A stretch of DNA of 64,000 nt, from contig NZ_JAHGAW010000003.1 in the NCBI RefSeq assembly GCF_018603885.1, positions 62,001-126,000 on the forward strand, read 5' to 3'. Below are positions 8,535 through 18,105 of the stretch, piece after piece. The notes beneath the pieces were generated by a model that had not been told where the DNA came from, made no database searches, and saw only the letters and a program-made list of their open reading frames with translations. How positions within the stretch are numbered: the first letter of the stretch is position 1; each line of letters opens with the position of its first letter. The stretch comes from Sphingobium nicotianae. Lineage in GTDB: Bacteria > Pseudomonadota > Alphaproteobacteria > Sphingomonadales > Sphingomonadaceae. The position numbers and the translations under genes were made by a program.

Positions 8535-9521
8535 TCATTCCGCGCGCAACGGCCGCGCGAGCAGCGCGCTGATCACGTCGTTCACGCCCTGCTCGCCGGA
8601 CAGGAGCGCGCAGACCGACGCCGTCACCGGCATATCGATGCCTCGCGCTCGCGCCGCCTCGAGAAGAACGGGTGCGGTATAGGCGCCTTCTGCCACAGTG
8701 CGCCTGTCCGCAAGCAGGTCGGCCGCACTCCTGCCCTCGCCCAGACCCTTGCCGAGCGAGAAATTGCGCGAGCGGCGCGATGAGCAGGTGAGGACCAGAT
8801 CGCCGAGACCGGACAGTCCCGCCAAGGTCTCGGCCCGCGCGCCGAGTGCCAGGCCGAAGCGGGTCATCTCGGCAAATCCGCGTGCGATGAGGGCGGCGCG
8901 GGCATTCTGGCCCAGCCCCGCGCCATCGACCACGCCGCAGGCGATCGCCAGCACATTCTTGACCGCGCCGCCTATCTCCGCGCCGACGACATCGTCCGAC
9001 GCATAGGGTCGCAGGGTCGGGCGGGCGAGCACATCAGCGAGCAGCCGCGCCAGCGCTTCTTCCTCGGCAGCCAGCGTCACCGCCGTCGGCAGGCCGGCCG
9101 CAACTTCATGCGCGAAGGTCGGCCCGGAGAGTACCGCGACCGGCGAACCCGGCATCGCCTCGCGCGCCACCTGGTGCATGAGCTTGTGCGTCACTGCCTC
9201 GATGCCCTTGGCGCAGAGGATGAGCGGCTGCCCCTCCGGCGAGAACCGACTGAGGATCGCCCGCATATGCTGCGCCGGGGTCACGACCAGCAGCATGCCC
9301 GCCTCGCGCATGTCGCTCATCTCATCCGTCGCACGAATATGCTCCGACAGACGCATGCCCGGCAGATAGGCAGGATTCTCGCGATGGGCATTGATGGCGC
9401 CGACCACCGCGCCATTCCGCGCCCAGAGCAGGACATCGCTGCCTCCCGAAGCGAGCACCTGCGCGAGCGCCGTGCCCCAGGCGCCGCCGCCGAGCACACC
9501 GATGGGACCGGCCTGCGTCAT
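8535..9521 (-). CDS. gpsA: NAD(P)-dependent glycerol-3-phosphate dehydrogenase
   Basis: Seen: 328 residues, normal for GpsA. N-terminal Rossmann motif [17 protein letters not shown], then LLWARN for the adenine ribose side, LILCAKGIE near residue 105, and the catalytic region [20 protein letters not shown] near 180-200 with the conserved Lys. Known: reduces dihydroxyacetone phosphate to sn-glycerol 3-phosphate for phospholipid synthesis. The ATG overlaps the stop codon of tsaD (ATGA, bases 9518-9521), so the two are translationally coupled. The tsaD-gpsA order is common in alphaproteobacteria. Confidence 0.97.
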   Translation of the reverse strand: MTQAGPIGVLGGGAWGTALAQVLASGGSDVLLWARNGAVVGAINAHRENPAYLPGMRLSEHIRATDEMSDMREAGMLLVVTPAQHMRAILSRFSPEGQPLILCAKGIEAVTHKLMHQVAREAMPGSPVAVLSGPTFAHEVAAGLPTAVTLAAEEEALARLLADVLARPTLRPYASDDVVGAEIGGAVKNVLAIACGVVDGAGLGQNARAALIARGFAEMTRFGLALGARAETLAGLSGLGDLVLTCSSRRSRNFSLGKGLGEGRSAADLLADRRTVAEGAYTAPVLLEAARARGIDMPVTASVCALLSGEQGVNDVISALLARPLRAE

Positions 9522-10552
9522 GCCTTCACCCCCGCGCCGCGCACGGTCTGCGCCGACGGGTCGAGCGGCCAGCGCGGCCGTGCGGGAAAGGCGAGATCGT
9601 CAATCAGGCCCGCCGCGAACCGCTCCGCGCCCGCCCAGCCGATCATCGCCGCATTGTCGGTGCAGAGCCACAGGGGCGGCGCCACGAACGGCAGATCATG
9701 CGCGCTCGCCAATGCCTGCAGCGCGCCCCGCACCGCGCCGTTCGCAGCGACACCGCCCGCGACGACCAGCGCCGTTGGGCGGTCCGCAACATCCAGGGCA
9801 CGCGCGGTGCGATCGACCAGGCAATCGACCACCGCCTGCTGGAAGCTCGCCGCGATGTCGGCATGGGACCAGCGCCCGCTCTCGACCGCACGCATCACTG
9901 CGCTCTTGAGACCGGCGAAGGAGAAATGCGGCTCGGCCGTGCCGGCCAGCGGACGCGGCAGCGGCACCGCGCGAGGATCGCCCTCGCGCGCCAGCGCCTC
10001 GACCTTCGGCCCGCCGGGAATGCCGAGGCCGAGCAGCTTGGCGGTCTTGTCGAAGGCCTCGCCGGCCGCATCGTCGATCGTCGTGGCGAGCCGGCGATAG
10101 TCGCCGACGCCACGGACTTCCAGAAGCTGGCAATGCCCGCCCGAGACGAGCAGCAACAGATAGGGGAAATCAAGCGTCATATCTGCCAGACGAGGCGAAA
10201 GCGCGTGACCCTCAAGATGATTGACCGCGATGAGCGGCTTGCCCGCCGCATGGGCCAGCGCCTTGCCCGTTACCAGCCCGACCATCACGCCGCCGATCAG
10301 CCCCGGCCCGGCCGTCGCGGCGATGGCGTCGACCTGCGCGAGGGTCATGCCGGCATCGTCCAGTGCCGCCTCGACCAGCGGGATCAGCGCCTCGACATGC
10401 GCGCGGGCCGCAATCTCCGGTACCACGCCGCCATAGGGCCGGTGCGCCGCTTCCTGCCCGGCCAGACGATGGGCCAAGACCACGCGATCGCTGGTGACCA
10501 GAGCTGCCGCCGTCTCGTCGCAGCTCGATTCAAGACCGAGGATGATGGGCAT
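9518..10552 (-). CDS. tsaD: tRNA N6-threonylcarbamoyltransferase TsaD
   Basis: Seen: 344 residues. N-terminus [16 protein letters not shown] is the ASKHA fold signature of TsaD; the iron ligands are in [11 protein letters not shown] (HxxxH) near residue 112; nucleotide motifs LVSGGHCQL and [12 protein letters not shown] follow. Known: TsaD with TsaB and TsaE transfers threonylcarbamoyl to A37 of ANN-decoding tRNAs; essential in most bacteria. First gene of a tsaD-gpsA operon, divergent from hemC with only about 50 bases between the starts, so the two promoters must overlap or lie within the genes. Confidence 0.97.
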   Translation of the reverse strand: MPIILGLESSCDETAAALVTSDRVVLAHRLAGQEAAHRPYGGVVPEIAARAHVEALIPLVEAALDDAGMTLAQVDAIAATAGPGLIGGVMVGLVTGKALAHAAGKPLIAVNHLEGHALSPRLADMTLDFPYLLLLVSGGHCQLLEVRGVGDYRRLATTIDDAAGEAFDKTAKLLGLGIPGGPKVEALAREGDPRAVPLPRPLAGTAEPHFSFAGLKSAVMRAVESGRWSHADIAASFQQAVVDCLVDRTARALDVADRPTALVVAGGVAANGAVRGALQALASAHDLPFVAPPLWLCTDNAAMIGWAGAERFAAGLIDDLAFPARPRWPLDPSAQTVRGAGVKA

Positions 10553-10603
10553 GGCGCTTCCCTCTAGAGCGGTGTGCGCCTAGGGTCTATCGGCATTCCA
10601 CTC

Positions 10604-11542
10604 ATGATTGATCCCATGCCCACCCCTTCATCGCCATTTCGCATCGGTTCACGCGGCTCTCCCCTCGCGCTGGCACAGGCCGAACTCACCATCGCCGCGC
10701 TGATCGCTGCCCACGGCTGGCCGCGCGAGGCGATCCGCATCGTCACTGTGACGACGAGCGGCGACCGCATCCAGGACCGCGCGCTCGCCGAGGTCGGCGG
10801 TAAGGCGCTGTGGACCAAGGAGCTCGACCGCGCACTGCTCGACGGCGAGATCGACTGTTCGGTCCATTCGATGAAAGATGTCGAGACGATCCGGCCGGAG
10901 AGCATCCGCATCGCCGCCATGCTGCCGCGCGCCGCCGTCGAGGACCGGCTGATCGGCGCGACCTCGATCGAGGTGCTGCCACAGGGCGCCGTCATTGGCA
11001 CCAGCTCGCCGCGCCGGGCCGCGCAGCTCAAGGCGCTGCGCCCGGACCTGCAGATGACCCTGCTACGCGGCAACGTCGCGACGCGGCTGGCCCGGGTCGA
11101 GGCGGGCGATATCGACGCGACGCTGCTGGCGGCCGCCGGGCTGGACCGGCTGGGCTTGGGCGGCACGGGTACGGCGATCCCCGTCGAGGCGATGATCCCG
11201 GCCGTGGCGCAGGGGGCGGTGGGCATCGAGTGCCGGGCGGACGATGCGCGCGCGCAGGGCCTGCTCGATGCGATCAACCATGGCGACACCGCGCGCTGCG
11301 TGCGGGCGGAACGCGCGCTGCTGCTGTCGCTGGGCGGAACCTGCCACAGCCCGATCGCGGCGCTCGCCCGGCCGGCGGGCGCGGACATCCATCTGCGCGC
11401 GCAGATCCTGAGCGAGGACGGCAGCGAGCAGGTGACCGACGAGGCCCTGCTGCCCGGCGGCGACACCGACGCCGCCATGGCGCTCGGCGCGCGCCTGCTC
11501 GACCATGCGAGCCCGGCCCTGCGCGCGCTCTTCACGCGATGA
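10604..11542 (+). CDS. hemC: Porphobilinogen deaminase (hydroxymethylbilane synthase)
   Basis: Seen: about 312 residues. FRIGSRGSPLALAQAELT at the N-terminus, the active-site Asp region DGEIDCSVHSMKD, the Arg-rich GTSSPRRAAQL motif, and the dipyrromethane cofactor Cys in LGGTCHSPIAAL near residue 260. Known: polymerises four porphobilinogen units to hydroxymethylbilane in haem synthesis. Start is uncertain: ATGs at 10604 and 10616 and a GTG at 10574 are all in frame with no strong ribosome site; the ATGs fit the family start best. The stop overlaps the hemD start by four bases. Confidence 0.96.
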   Translation: MIDPMPTPSSPFRIGSRGSPLALAQAELTIAALIAAHGWPREAIRIVTVTTSGDRIQDRALAEVGGKALWTKELDRALLDGEIDCSVHSMKDVETIRPESIRIAAMLPRAAVEDRLIGATSIEVLPQGAVIGTSSPRRAAQLKALRPDLQMTLLRGNVATRLARVEAGDIDATLLAAAGLDRLGLGGTGTAIPVEAMIPAVAQGAVGIECRADDARAQGLLDAINHGDTARCVRAERALLLSLGGTCHSPIAALARPAGADIHLRAQILSEDGSEQVTDEALLPGGDTDAAMALGARLLDHASPALRALFTR

Positions 11543-12222
11543 GCCGGCCGCTGCTGCTGCTTCGGCCCCAGCCCGGCAACGATCGATCGGCGGAGCGCGC
11601 CCGGGCGCTGGGCATCGAGGTTCTGCAACTACCACTGTTCGAGACCGTGGCCGTCGAGCCGGACGAGTTGCTCGAGGGACCGTTCGACGCCATCCTGATC
11701 ACCAGCGCCAATGGCGCGCGCTTCGGCGCGGACCTGTTCGCGCGTCATGCCGGCCTGCCCGTCTTCGCGGTCGGAGAGGCCAGCGCGCAGGCCGCGCGGG
11801 AGGCCGGCGCGCACGATGTCCGCACCGGCGGCGGCGATGCGGCCTCGACCATTCCGATGATTGCGGCAGCGGGCCATCGCGCGGTGCTGCATATCTGCGG
11901 CGAGGACGCGCGGTCCTTCGACCCGCAAGGTCTCGGCGTGACGCGCCACATCGTCTATCGCAGCGATGCGCTGGACATGCGGCGCCACGCCAAGGCCCTG
12001 GCGACGCTTCCGCCATCCGTGATCGCCATCCACTCGCCCGGCGCCGGCCGGCGGCTCAACGCGTTGATCCCGCCGCCGTTCCGCAATCACATCCTGATCG
12101 CCATCAGTGACGCGGCAGCGCACGCGGCCGGCGGGGGATGGCGCCGCGTGCAGGTGGCCGAGACGCCCGATGATACGGCCTTGCTGCGCCTCGCCAGCAC
12201 GTTATGTATGGCCGCTTCCTGA
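11539..12222 (+). CDS. hemD: Uroporphyrinogen-III synthase
   Basis: Seen: 227 residues; N-terminus LLLLRPQPGNDRSAERARAL is typical (LxxRPxxxA), followed by DAILITSANGARF, VFAVGEASAQAAREAGA and a C-terminal SDAAAHAAGG region, the usual two-lobe pattern of this weakly conserved family. Known: closes hydroxymethylbilane with inversion of ring D to uroporphyrinogen III. ATGA overlap with hemC at 11539-11542 indicates coupled translation, which supports the assignment more than sequence alone. Followed 16 bases later by a mitofilin-like gene, probably in the same operon. Confidence 0.93.
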   Translation: MSRPLLLLRPQPGNDRSAERARALGIEVLQLPLFETVAVEPDELLEGPFDAILITSANGARFGADLFARHAGLPVFAVGEASAQAAREAGAHDVRTGGGDAASTIPMIAAAGHRAVLHICGEDARSFDPQGLGVTRHIVYRSDALDMRRHAKALATLPPSVIAIHSPGAGRRLNALIPPPFRNHILIAISDAAAHAAGGGWRRVQVAETPDDTALLRLASTLCMAAS

Positions 12223-12238
12223 GCGATCTGGCGAGAGC

Positions 12239-13165
12239 ATGGCAAGCGAAGCACCGGACGGAAGCGGCGACATCCAGAAGAGCATGGCCCCGCGCCCTGC
12301 CCGGACCCGGCTGATCATCGCGCTCACCCTGCTCGCCTTCGTCTTCGGTCTCGCTGCCATGGCCTGGGTCATGACGCGCTGGCAAGGCGGCCTGCGCTTC
12401 GGCGGCGCGACCAGTGACCCCGCCGCGCTCGCGACCGGCGCCGGCAACGGTGCGGACCTCGTCGATCCCACCCAGGACATGCCCGACGGCACGGCCGGCG
12501 CGCATGGCCCCAATCTGGTGATGAGTGCCGATCAGCAGCAGGTGCGTATCGCCGATCTGGAACAGCGCCTGACCCGCCTCTCGGTCGCGGCGGAGGCCGC
12601 ATCGGGCTATGCCAATCGCGCCGAGGCGATGATGGTGGCCTTCGCCGCGCGCCGCGCGCTCGATGCCGGCGCGCCCCTCGGTTATGTCGAGGGGCAGTTG
12701 CGCCTGCTCTTCGGCAACGCGCAGCCCAAGGCCGTGGCGACGATCGTCAATGCCGCCGCCGAGCCCGTCACCCTGAACAAGCTGCGCCAGGGACTGGAAA
12801 CGATCGGCGCGAGCGTCGGCCACGGCGGCCCGAATCTGAGCTGGTATCAGAGCGCGATGCGCGAGCTGCGTGGCCTCGCCGTGATTCAGCGGGCCGGTGC
12901 GCCGTCGCCCGAACCAGGCCAGCGGATCGCCCGCGCGCGGCTCCACGTGGAATCCGGACAGATCGAGGAGGCGATCACCGAGATCGGCGCCCTCCCGCAG
13001 CAGCCCGAGACAACCCTCTGGCTGGAGCAGGCCCGCCGCTACAATGAGGCGCATCGCGCGCTCGACGTCATCGAGGCCGCCGCCGTCCTCCAGCCGCGCA
13101 CCGCGCCCATGATCGCGCCGGTGCAGCCGACAGTGGCGCCCAGTCCGCCGGCGGCGTCGCGCTGA
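12239..13165 (+). CDS. Mitofilin/HemY-like membrane protein of the hemCD operon
   Basis: Seen: 308 residues. A cytoplasmic N-terminus of about 22 residues, one transmembrane helix (about residues 24-46), then an alpha-helical periplasmic part including a likely coiled coil near residues 100-125 (QQQVRIADLEQRLTRLSVAA) and a Pro-rich tail. Known: alphaproteobacterial mitofilin-like (Mic60-related, COG4223) genes often follow hemD and are implicated in membrane organisation. Start at ATG 12239 behind GCGAGAG; longer in-frame starts would overlap hemD. The C-terminal mitofilin signature is weak by eye, so the family name rests partly on gene order. Confidence 0.75.
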   Translation: MASEAPDGSGDIQKSMAPRPARTRLIIALTLLAFVFGLAAMAWVMTRWQGGLRFGGATSDPAALATGAGNGADLVDPTQDMPDGTAGAHGPNLVMSADQQQVRIADLEQRLTRLSVAAEAASGYANRAEAMMVAFAARRALDAGAPLGYVEGQLRLLFGNAQPKAVATIVNAAAEPVTLNKLRQGLETIGASVGHGGPNLSWYQSAMRELRGLAVIQRAGAPSPEPGQRIARARLHVESGQIEEAITEIGALPQQPETTLWLEQARRYNEAHRALDVIEAAAVLQPRTAPMIAPVQPTVAPSPPAASR

Positions 13166-13174
13166 ATACTCTGT

Positions 13175-13200
13175 TTCCCGTCCCTTTCAAGGGAGGGGAA
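13175..13200. repeat. Purine/pyrimidine hairpin between convergent genes
   Basis: Two 12-base arms at 13175-13186 and 13189-13200 pair with a single central G-G mismatch and a two-base spacer (the innermost pairs would open to form a loop). One arm is all pyrimidine apart from one G, the other nearly all purine. It lies just behind the mitofilin-like gene and ahead of the convergent thioesterase stop. No T-tract follows. It resembles the hairpins at 19916-20023 and 21940-21962 and may serve as a bidirectional transcript end. Confidence 0.6.
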
Positions 13201-13226
13201 AGGAAAGTTGCTACCTCGCTTAGCTC

Positions 13227-13622
13227 CTAGGCCAGAAAGATCGCCGCCAGATCGGCCGGGACACGCATCAACCGCTGCGTCTCGATGTCGAGCATGGCCC
13301 AGGTCGTGCGCGCCGCGACCTTCAGCGCGCCGTCCTCGCCGGTGAACTCGACCAGCCGGTCGAACCGGGCGCCGCGCGGCGGATCGCCGACGCGGGTCCG
13401 CGCGATCACCGCCTCGCCCTCGCGGACATTGCCGCGATAATCGATCTCGTGGCGGGTCACGACCCAGGCGTAGCTCGCCTGCGCGTCCGCCGGGGCGAGC
13501 GCCTGCCAGTGGGCCGTGGCGATCGCCTCCATCCAGCGGACCCAGACGGCGTTGTTGACATGGCCCATGCTGTCGATGTCCTCCGCCCGCGCGACGAAGC
13601 GCATCTCGAAGGCCGTCGCCAT
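13227..13622 (-). CDS. Acyl-CoA thioesterase, 4HBT hot-dog family
   Basis: Seen: 131 residues; FEMRFVARAEDIDSMGHVNN with the conserved D-x-MGHVNN motif near residue 15-24, followed by WVRWMEAIATAHW, a standard single hot-dog domain of the YbgC/FcbC type. Known: hydrolyses acyl-CoA thioesters in the cytoplasm; substrate cannot be set by eye. Start chosen at ATG 13622 because the upstream extension is Arg/Ser-rich and overlaps the neighbouring peptidase gene, whereas this start lies four bases after that gene's stop, suggesting coupling. Confidence 0.9.
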   Translation of the reverse strand: MATAFEMRFVARAEDIDSMGHVNNAVWVRWMEAIATAHWQALAPADAQASYAWVVTRHEIDYRGNVREGEAVIARTRVGDPPRGARFDRLVEFTGEDGALKVAARTTWAMLDIETQRLMRVPADLAAIFLA

Positions 13623-13626
13623 GGGG

Positions 13627-15699
13627 TCAGCCCTCCACGCCCAGCTGCCAGAGGATGAAGGCGAATTCTTCCGCCGTCTCGCGCAGCGATTCCCAGCGGC
13701 CGGACTTGCCGCCATGGCCCGCCTCCATATTGGTCTTGAGCAGCAGCAGATTGTCGTCCGTCTTGGTGGCGCGCAGGCGGGCGACCCACTTGGCCGGCTC
13801 CCAATAGGTCACGCGCGGATCATTGAGGCCCGCCGTCACCAGCATCGGCGGATAGGCCTGCGCCGTCACATTGTCGTAGGGCGAGTAGCTGGCGATGAGG
13901 TCATAGGCGGCGGGATCCTCGATCGGATTGCCCCATTCGGGCCATTCGCCCGGCGTCAGCGGCAGCGTCTCGTCGAGCATGGTATTCAGCACGTCGACGA
14001 AGGGGACATGCGCGACCACCGCCCCCCACAGCGCCGGATCGCTGTTGACGATCGCGCCCATCAGCTCGCCCCCGGCCGACCCGCCCGAAGTCGCGATCTT
14101 GCCGGCGGACGTGTAGCCGAGCGCGATCAGCCCCTTCGCCACGTCGACGAAATCGTTGAACGTGTTGGTGCGCTTCTCGAGCTTGCCGTCCTTGTACCAT
14201 TGCTGGCCGAGATCATCACCGCCGCGGATATGGGCGATGGCATAGGCGAAGCCGCGATCGACGAGGCTGAGCCGCCCGGTGCCGAAGCCCGGCTCGACGG
14301 CGATGCCATAGGCGCCGTAGCCATAGAGATAGAGCGGGCGGCTGCCGTCCATCGGATAGTCGCGGCGGTGCAGGATCGAGACCGGGATCGACGTGCCGTC
14401 GCGCGCCGGGATCAGCAGGCGCGTCGTCGCATAGAGGCTGGGATCGAAGCCGGAGGGAATCTCCTGGACCTTCAATATTTCGCGGCGACCGTCCGCCAGC
14501 GTATAGTCGAAGATCGTCTCTGGCGAGACCATCGATTCATAGCTCAGCCGCAGCCTGGTGACGTCATATTCGGGATTGTCGTCGAGCCCGGCCACATAGC
14601 TCGCCTCCGGGAAATCGAGGCGCTTGGCACCGTTGGTCGCATAGTCGCGGATCTCGACCTGATCGAGCCCGTCCTCGCGCCCCTCGGTCACGTAAAAGCC
14701 TTTGAACAGGCTGACGTCGGTCAGGTAGAAGTGATCCGAGGCGGGCAGCACCTCCTCCCACTGATCCGGCGTCTCGATCCGCGCGCGCACCAGCCGGAAG
14801 TTGGGATGGGTGTCGTTGGTGCGGATGTAGAGCCAGCCGTCATGCTCGTCGGCATCATATTCGCGCTCGGGCACGCGCGCCGAGACGAGGATCTGCGGGC
14901 CGGTCGGATCACCGGCGGGCACGAGACGCACTTCGCTGGTGACATGATCGCCGGTCGCGATGACGATCCAGTTCTCCGCCGAAGTCAGCCCGACTGAGAC
15001 GCGGAAGCCCTCATCCTCCTCGCGATAGAGCACCAGATCGGCGCTCGCATCGGTGCCGAGCCGGTGCAGCTTCGCGCTGTCGGTGCGCCACTGCGCATTG
15101 GCCGGGGCATAGATGAGGGCGCTGTCGTCCTTCGTCCAGACCAGCGCCGAGAGCACGTCCGGGATCACGTCCGGCAGAATGTCGCCGGTCGCCAGATCCT
15201 TGATGCGGACGGTGTAGCGCTCCGAGCCATTGTCATCGATGGCATAGGCCAGCAACCGGTCGTCATTCGAGATGGCGACGGCGCCCAGGCGGAAATAATC
15301 CTTCTCCTCCGCCAGCGCCGGCTCGTCGACGATGCACTCATCGGCCGAGCCGTCGTCGGGGGCGCCCACCGCGCGGCGCCAGTGACGGCGATACTGCTCG
15401 CCGGTCTCGAAGGTGCTCCAGTAGAGATAGGCGCCGTCCTTCTGCGGGACCGACTTGTCCTCCTCCTTGATGCGCGCCTTCATCTCCTCGAACAGGCGGT
15501 CGGTCAGCGGCTTGCGCGCCGCCATGTGCGCTTCGAAATAACCGTTCTCAGCGGTGAGATAGGCCAGGACGTCGGCGTCCTTCACATCGGGGTAGCCGGG
15601 GTCGCGCAGCCACGCCCAGGGGTCGCTGAGCGTGCGATTGTGATGGACGGTCTCGTGCGGGCGTTGCGCCGCGATCGGCGGCTGGGGCGTGTCTGTCAT
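13627..15699 (-). CDS. S9 family oligopeptidase (oligopeptidase B type)
   Basis: Seen: 690 residues. N-terminal beta-propeller part begins PWAWLRDPGYP, typical of oligopeptidase B. The alpha/beta-hydrolase half carries YGYGAYGIAVEPGF, AHIRGGDDLGQQWYKDGKLE, the nucleophile elbow SGGSAGGELMGA with Ser at about residue 541, the acid in GLNDPRVTYWEPAKW and the His in EAGHGGKSGR. Known: cleaves short peptides after basic residues, cytoplasmic or periplasmic depending on species; no signal peptide is seen here. Start at ATG 15699 is chosen over an upstream ATG because the added 42 residues are basic and unlike the family. Followed by the thioesterase. Confidence 0.93.
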   Translation of the reverse strand: MTDTPQPPIAAQRPHETVHHNRTLSDPWAWLRDPGYPDVKDADVLAYLTAENGYFEAHMAARKPLTDRLFEEMKARIKEEDKSVPQKDGAYLYWSTFETGEQYRRHWRRAVGAPDDGSADECIVDEPALAEEKDYFRLGAVAISNDDRLLAYAIDDNGSERYTVRIKDLATGDILPDVIPDVLSALVWTKDDSALIYAPANAQWRTDSAKLHRLGTDASADLVLYREEDEGFRVSVGLTSAENWIVIATGDHVTSEVRLVPAGDPTGPQILVSARVPEREYDADEHDGWLYIRTNDTHPNFRLVRARIETPDQWEEVLPASDHFYLTDVSLFKGFYVTEGREDGLDQVEIRDYATNGAKRLDFPEASYVAGLDDNPEYDVTRLRLSYESMVSPETIFDYTLADGRREILKVQEIPSGFDPSLYATTRLLIPARDGTSIPVSILHRRDYPMDGSRPLYLYGYGAYGIAVEPGFGTGRLSLVDRGFAYAIAHIRGGDDLGQQWYKDGKLEKRTNTFNDFVDVAKGLIALGYTSAGKIATSGGSAGGELMGAIVNSDPALWGAVVAHVPFVDVLNTMLDETLPLTPGEWPEWGNPIEDPAAYDLIASYSPYDNVTAQAYPPMLVTAGLNDPRVTYWEPAKWVARLRATKTDDNLLLLKTNMEAGHGGKSGRWESLRETAEEFAFILWQLGVEG

Positions 15700-15775
15700 C
15701 GCCGGGAGATAGGCGCCCGCGCGGCGCGGCTCAATGGCGTTGGCGCCTCCCGGTCCGGATTTCGCATTGCGCGCC

Positions 15776-17524
15776 TTACCGGACCGGATCCTCCACCAGC
15801 ACGCGTCCTTCCCGCCGCGGATCATAGCCGCCGTCGATCCTGCCGTCGCGGATGATCACGCCATGGACGCCGCTGTCCTCGCCCTGCCCGGGCCGCAGAT
15901 CGATGCCGCGCTCGCGCAGCCCGTCGAGCACGCCCGGCGCGAACTTGCCCGGCTCACCCTGGAAGGCGCCGCCGCGCGCGACGAGATTGGGCAGCGCCAG
16001 CGCCTCCTGCATCGGCAGACCCCAGTCGACCGCCGCGATGAAGGACTTGCCGACATAGGCCAGGATGGCATTGCCGCCGGCCGATCCGATCGCGCCCGCG
16101 AAATGCCCCTGCGCATCGAGGAAGATGGACGGGATCATCGAGGAGCGCGGCCGCTTGCCCGGCGCCACCGCATTGGCAGCCGGACGCCCGTCCACCTCGC
16201 GCGGCGAGAAGGAAAAGTCGGTCAGCTGATTGTTGAGGAAGAAGCCGTCGACCATGCGGCCGGTGCCGAAGATCGATTCGACCGTGGTGGTGATCGAGAC
16301 GACATTGCCGTCCGCATCGCCGATGATGAAGTGCGAAGTGCCGGCCGGCTCCAGCGTCGCATCGGCGGCGGTGAGCACGGCGCCCGGCGGCGTCCCGGCG
16401 ACAGGCGGCGGCCCGGCCGTCGTGCCGATCAGCGCGGCGCGGCTCGCGACATAGGCCGGGTCCAGCATGCCGGCGACCGGCACGCTGACAAAGGCCGGAT
16501 CGCCGACATAGCGGTCACGGTCGGCATACATGAGGCGGCTCGCCTGCGCGAAGAGGAACCAGGCCTGCGGATCGCCCGGGCCACGCGCCGCGATATCGGT
16601 ATGCTCGAGCATGCCGAGCAATTCCAGGAAGCCGACGCCGCTCGAGGGCGGTGGCGGCACGCAGACCTTGTACACGCGATAGGGGCCGCACAGCGCCTCG
16701 CGCTCGATCGGCTTGTAGGCGGCCAGATCGGCCATCGTCATCGCGCTGGGGAAGGGCGCCTGATGGACCTTGGCGATGATCCTTTGCCCGGTCTCGCCCG
16801 CGAAGATCGCGTCGACGCCCTGCGCGGCGAGGCGCTTGAGGAAATCGGCATAGGGCAGGTTCACCAGCCGGTCGCCGGTGGCCATCAGGCTGCCGTCGGG
16901 CTTGCTGAAATAAGCGCGGGCATCGGGCTGGTCGAGCTGCGGGAAGCGGATGCCGAGGAAGCGGCCGAGGCGCGGCGAGATGATGAAGCCCTCGCGCGCC
17001 GTCTTCTCTGCATCGAAGAACAGGCTGTCCCAGGGCAGCTTGCCATGCTCGCGATGGACCAGCGCCTCCATCCGCAGCGCGCCGGGCACGCCGGTCGCGC
17101 GGCCGCCGACCACCGCCTTGTCGAAGGGCAGCGGCTTGCCGGTCGCCTCGTCCATGAACATGGTGTCGGTCGCGCCCGCTGGCGCCACCTCTCGCCCGTC
17201 ATAGACGATGACCTTGCCGGTCGCGGCATCGAAATAGGTCATGAAGGCACCCCCGCCCATGCCCGAGCTTTGCGGCTCGACCAGAGAGAGCATCGCCTGC
17301 ACGGCAAGCGCCGCGTCGGCCGCGCTGCCGCCGCGCCGCAGCACCGCCATGCCTGCCTCCGCCGCCAGGGGATTGGCGACGATGACGAAATTCTGGTGTT
17401 TGACCGCAGGTGCCGCGACAGGTGCCGTCGTGGCCGCGCTTTGAGGCGCAGTCGTCGTGCCCGTCCCGCAAGCGCCGAGCGCCAGTATGACCAAGAGGCT
17501 GATAACGGGACGGAAGATGGTCAT
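15776..17524 (-). CDS. ggt: Gamma-glutamyltransferase, lipoprotein form
   Basis: Seen: 582 residues. Signal peptide with lipobox LALGACG (Cys near residue 18). Large-subunit motifs GMGGGAFMTYFDAATG and YDGREVAP are present, and the autocatalytic site is GTSHFIIGDADGN with the nucleophile Thr at about residue 396, followed by TTTVESIFGTG and GFFLNNQLTDFSF, then PRSSMIPSI. Known: self-cleaves into two subunits and removes the gamma-glutamyl group from glutathione and related amides in the periplasm. Start at ATG 17524 because it places the signal peptide first. Lies upstream of the S9 peptidase on the same strand (76-base gap), perhaps one peptide-recycling unit. Confidence 0.95.
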   Translation of the reverse strand: MTIFRPVISLLVILALGACGTGTTTAPQSAATTAPVAAPAVKHQNFVIVANPLAAEAGMAVLRRGGSAADAALAVQAMLSLVEPQSSGMGGGAFMTYFDAATGKVIVYDGREVAPAGATDTMFMDEATGKPLPFDKAVVGGRATGVPGALRMEALVHREHGKLPWDSLFFDAEKTAREGFIISPRLGRFLGIRFPQLDQPDARAYFSKPDGSLMATGDRLVNLPYADFLKRLAAQGVDAIFAGETGQRIIAKVHQAPFPSAMTMADLAAYKPIEREALCGPYRVYKVCVPPPPSSGVGFLELLGMLEHTDIAARGPGDPQAWFLFAQASRLMYADRDRYVGDPAFVSVPVAGMLDPAYVASRAALIGTTAGPPPVAGTPPGAVLTAADATLEPAGTSHFIIGDADGNVVSITTTVESIFGTGRMVDGFFLNNQLTDFSFSPREVDGRPAANAVAPGKRPRSSMIPSIFLDAQGHFAGAIGSAGGNAILAYVGKSFIAAVDWGLPMQEALALPNLVARGGAFQGEPGKFAPGVLDGLRERGIDLRPGQGEDSGVHGVIIRDGRIDGGYDPRREGRVLVEDPVR

Positions 17525-17639
17525 GCGGAGCCCTTCATTTACGACCGTGCTGCATTGCAGCGACGCGGGCACAGTGCGAGTTTGCAACTGACATGGCAAG
17601 AGGCTGGCGCCGCGCCGCAAGGAACGACAGGGCCGGGCG

Positions 17640-18101
17640 TCAGCGCAGCGCCTTGACGTCCGCCACCTTCACCGCGTCCTTATATTTGTTGCCGTAATGG
17701 GTGCGCACATAGTTGACGACGTCGGCGACTTGCTGGTCCGTCATCATCTGGCCGACCGGCGGCATGCCGTTGAGGCCCTTGAGCACGATCATCGTCGGAT
17801 AACCGCTCGCCGCCAGATTGGGATTGCTCGCCAGCGCCGGATACCGGCCGGCGCCCTGCGCGCCCTTGGCGTCCGGCATGTGGCAGCCCGCGCACACGCG
17901 ATTGTAGAGCTTGGCGCCATCCGGTTCCATGAACTTGCCGGCCGTCACGAAGGCCCCGTCAGCATCGCCCTCATGGGTGGTGCGCAGGGCATTGGCGGCG
18001 GCGGAGGCCGGCTCGCCCTGGCTCTGCGCCACGGCCTGGGCGGTGACGGCGCCGATGGTGACAAGGGCGGCGGCGGTCAAAAGGAAAGGAGTCATCTTCA
18101 T
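17640..18101 (-). CDS. Class I cytochrome c, partner of the adjacent amine oxidase
   Basis: Seen: 153 residues. Signal peptide (MKMTPFLLTAAALVTIGAVT, then AQAVAQ). One haem site CAGCH at residues 70-74 and a likely axial Met in GLNGMPPVGQMMT; C-terminal helix VADVVNYVRTHYGNKY is the usual cytochrome c ending. Known: monohaem class I cytochromes c are periplasmic electron carriers. The gene starts four bases after the amine oxidase stop with AAGGAAAGGAG-type purine-rich sequence downstream rather than upstream on this strand, so translation is probably coupled. Context implies it takes electrons from the flavoenzyme. Confidence 0.92.
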   Translation of the reverse strand: MKMTPFLLTAAALVTIGAVTAQAVAQSQGEPASAAANALRTTHEGDADGAFVTAGKFMEPDGAKLYNRVCAGCHMPDAKGAQGAGRYPALASNPNLAASGYPTMIVLKGLNGMPPVGQMMTDQQVADVVNYVRTHYGNKYKDAVKVADVKALR

Positions 18102-18105
18102 CGGA

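Noticed and set aside
15064..17656. Very long plus-strand frames over the oligopeptidase and GGT genes
   Set aside because: High GC leaves the antisense frames open; translations lack domains while the minus strand carries complete catalytic motifs.
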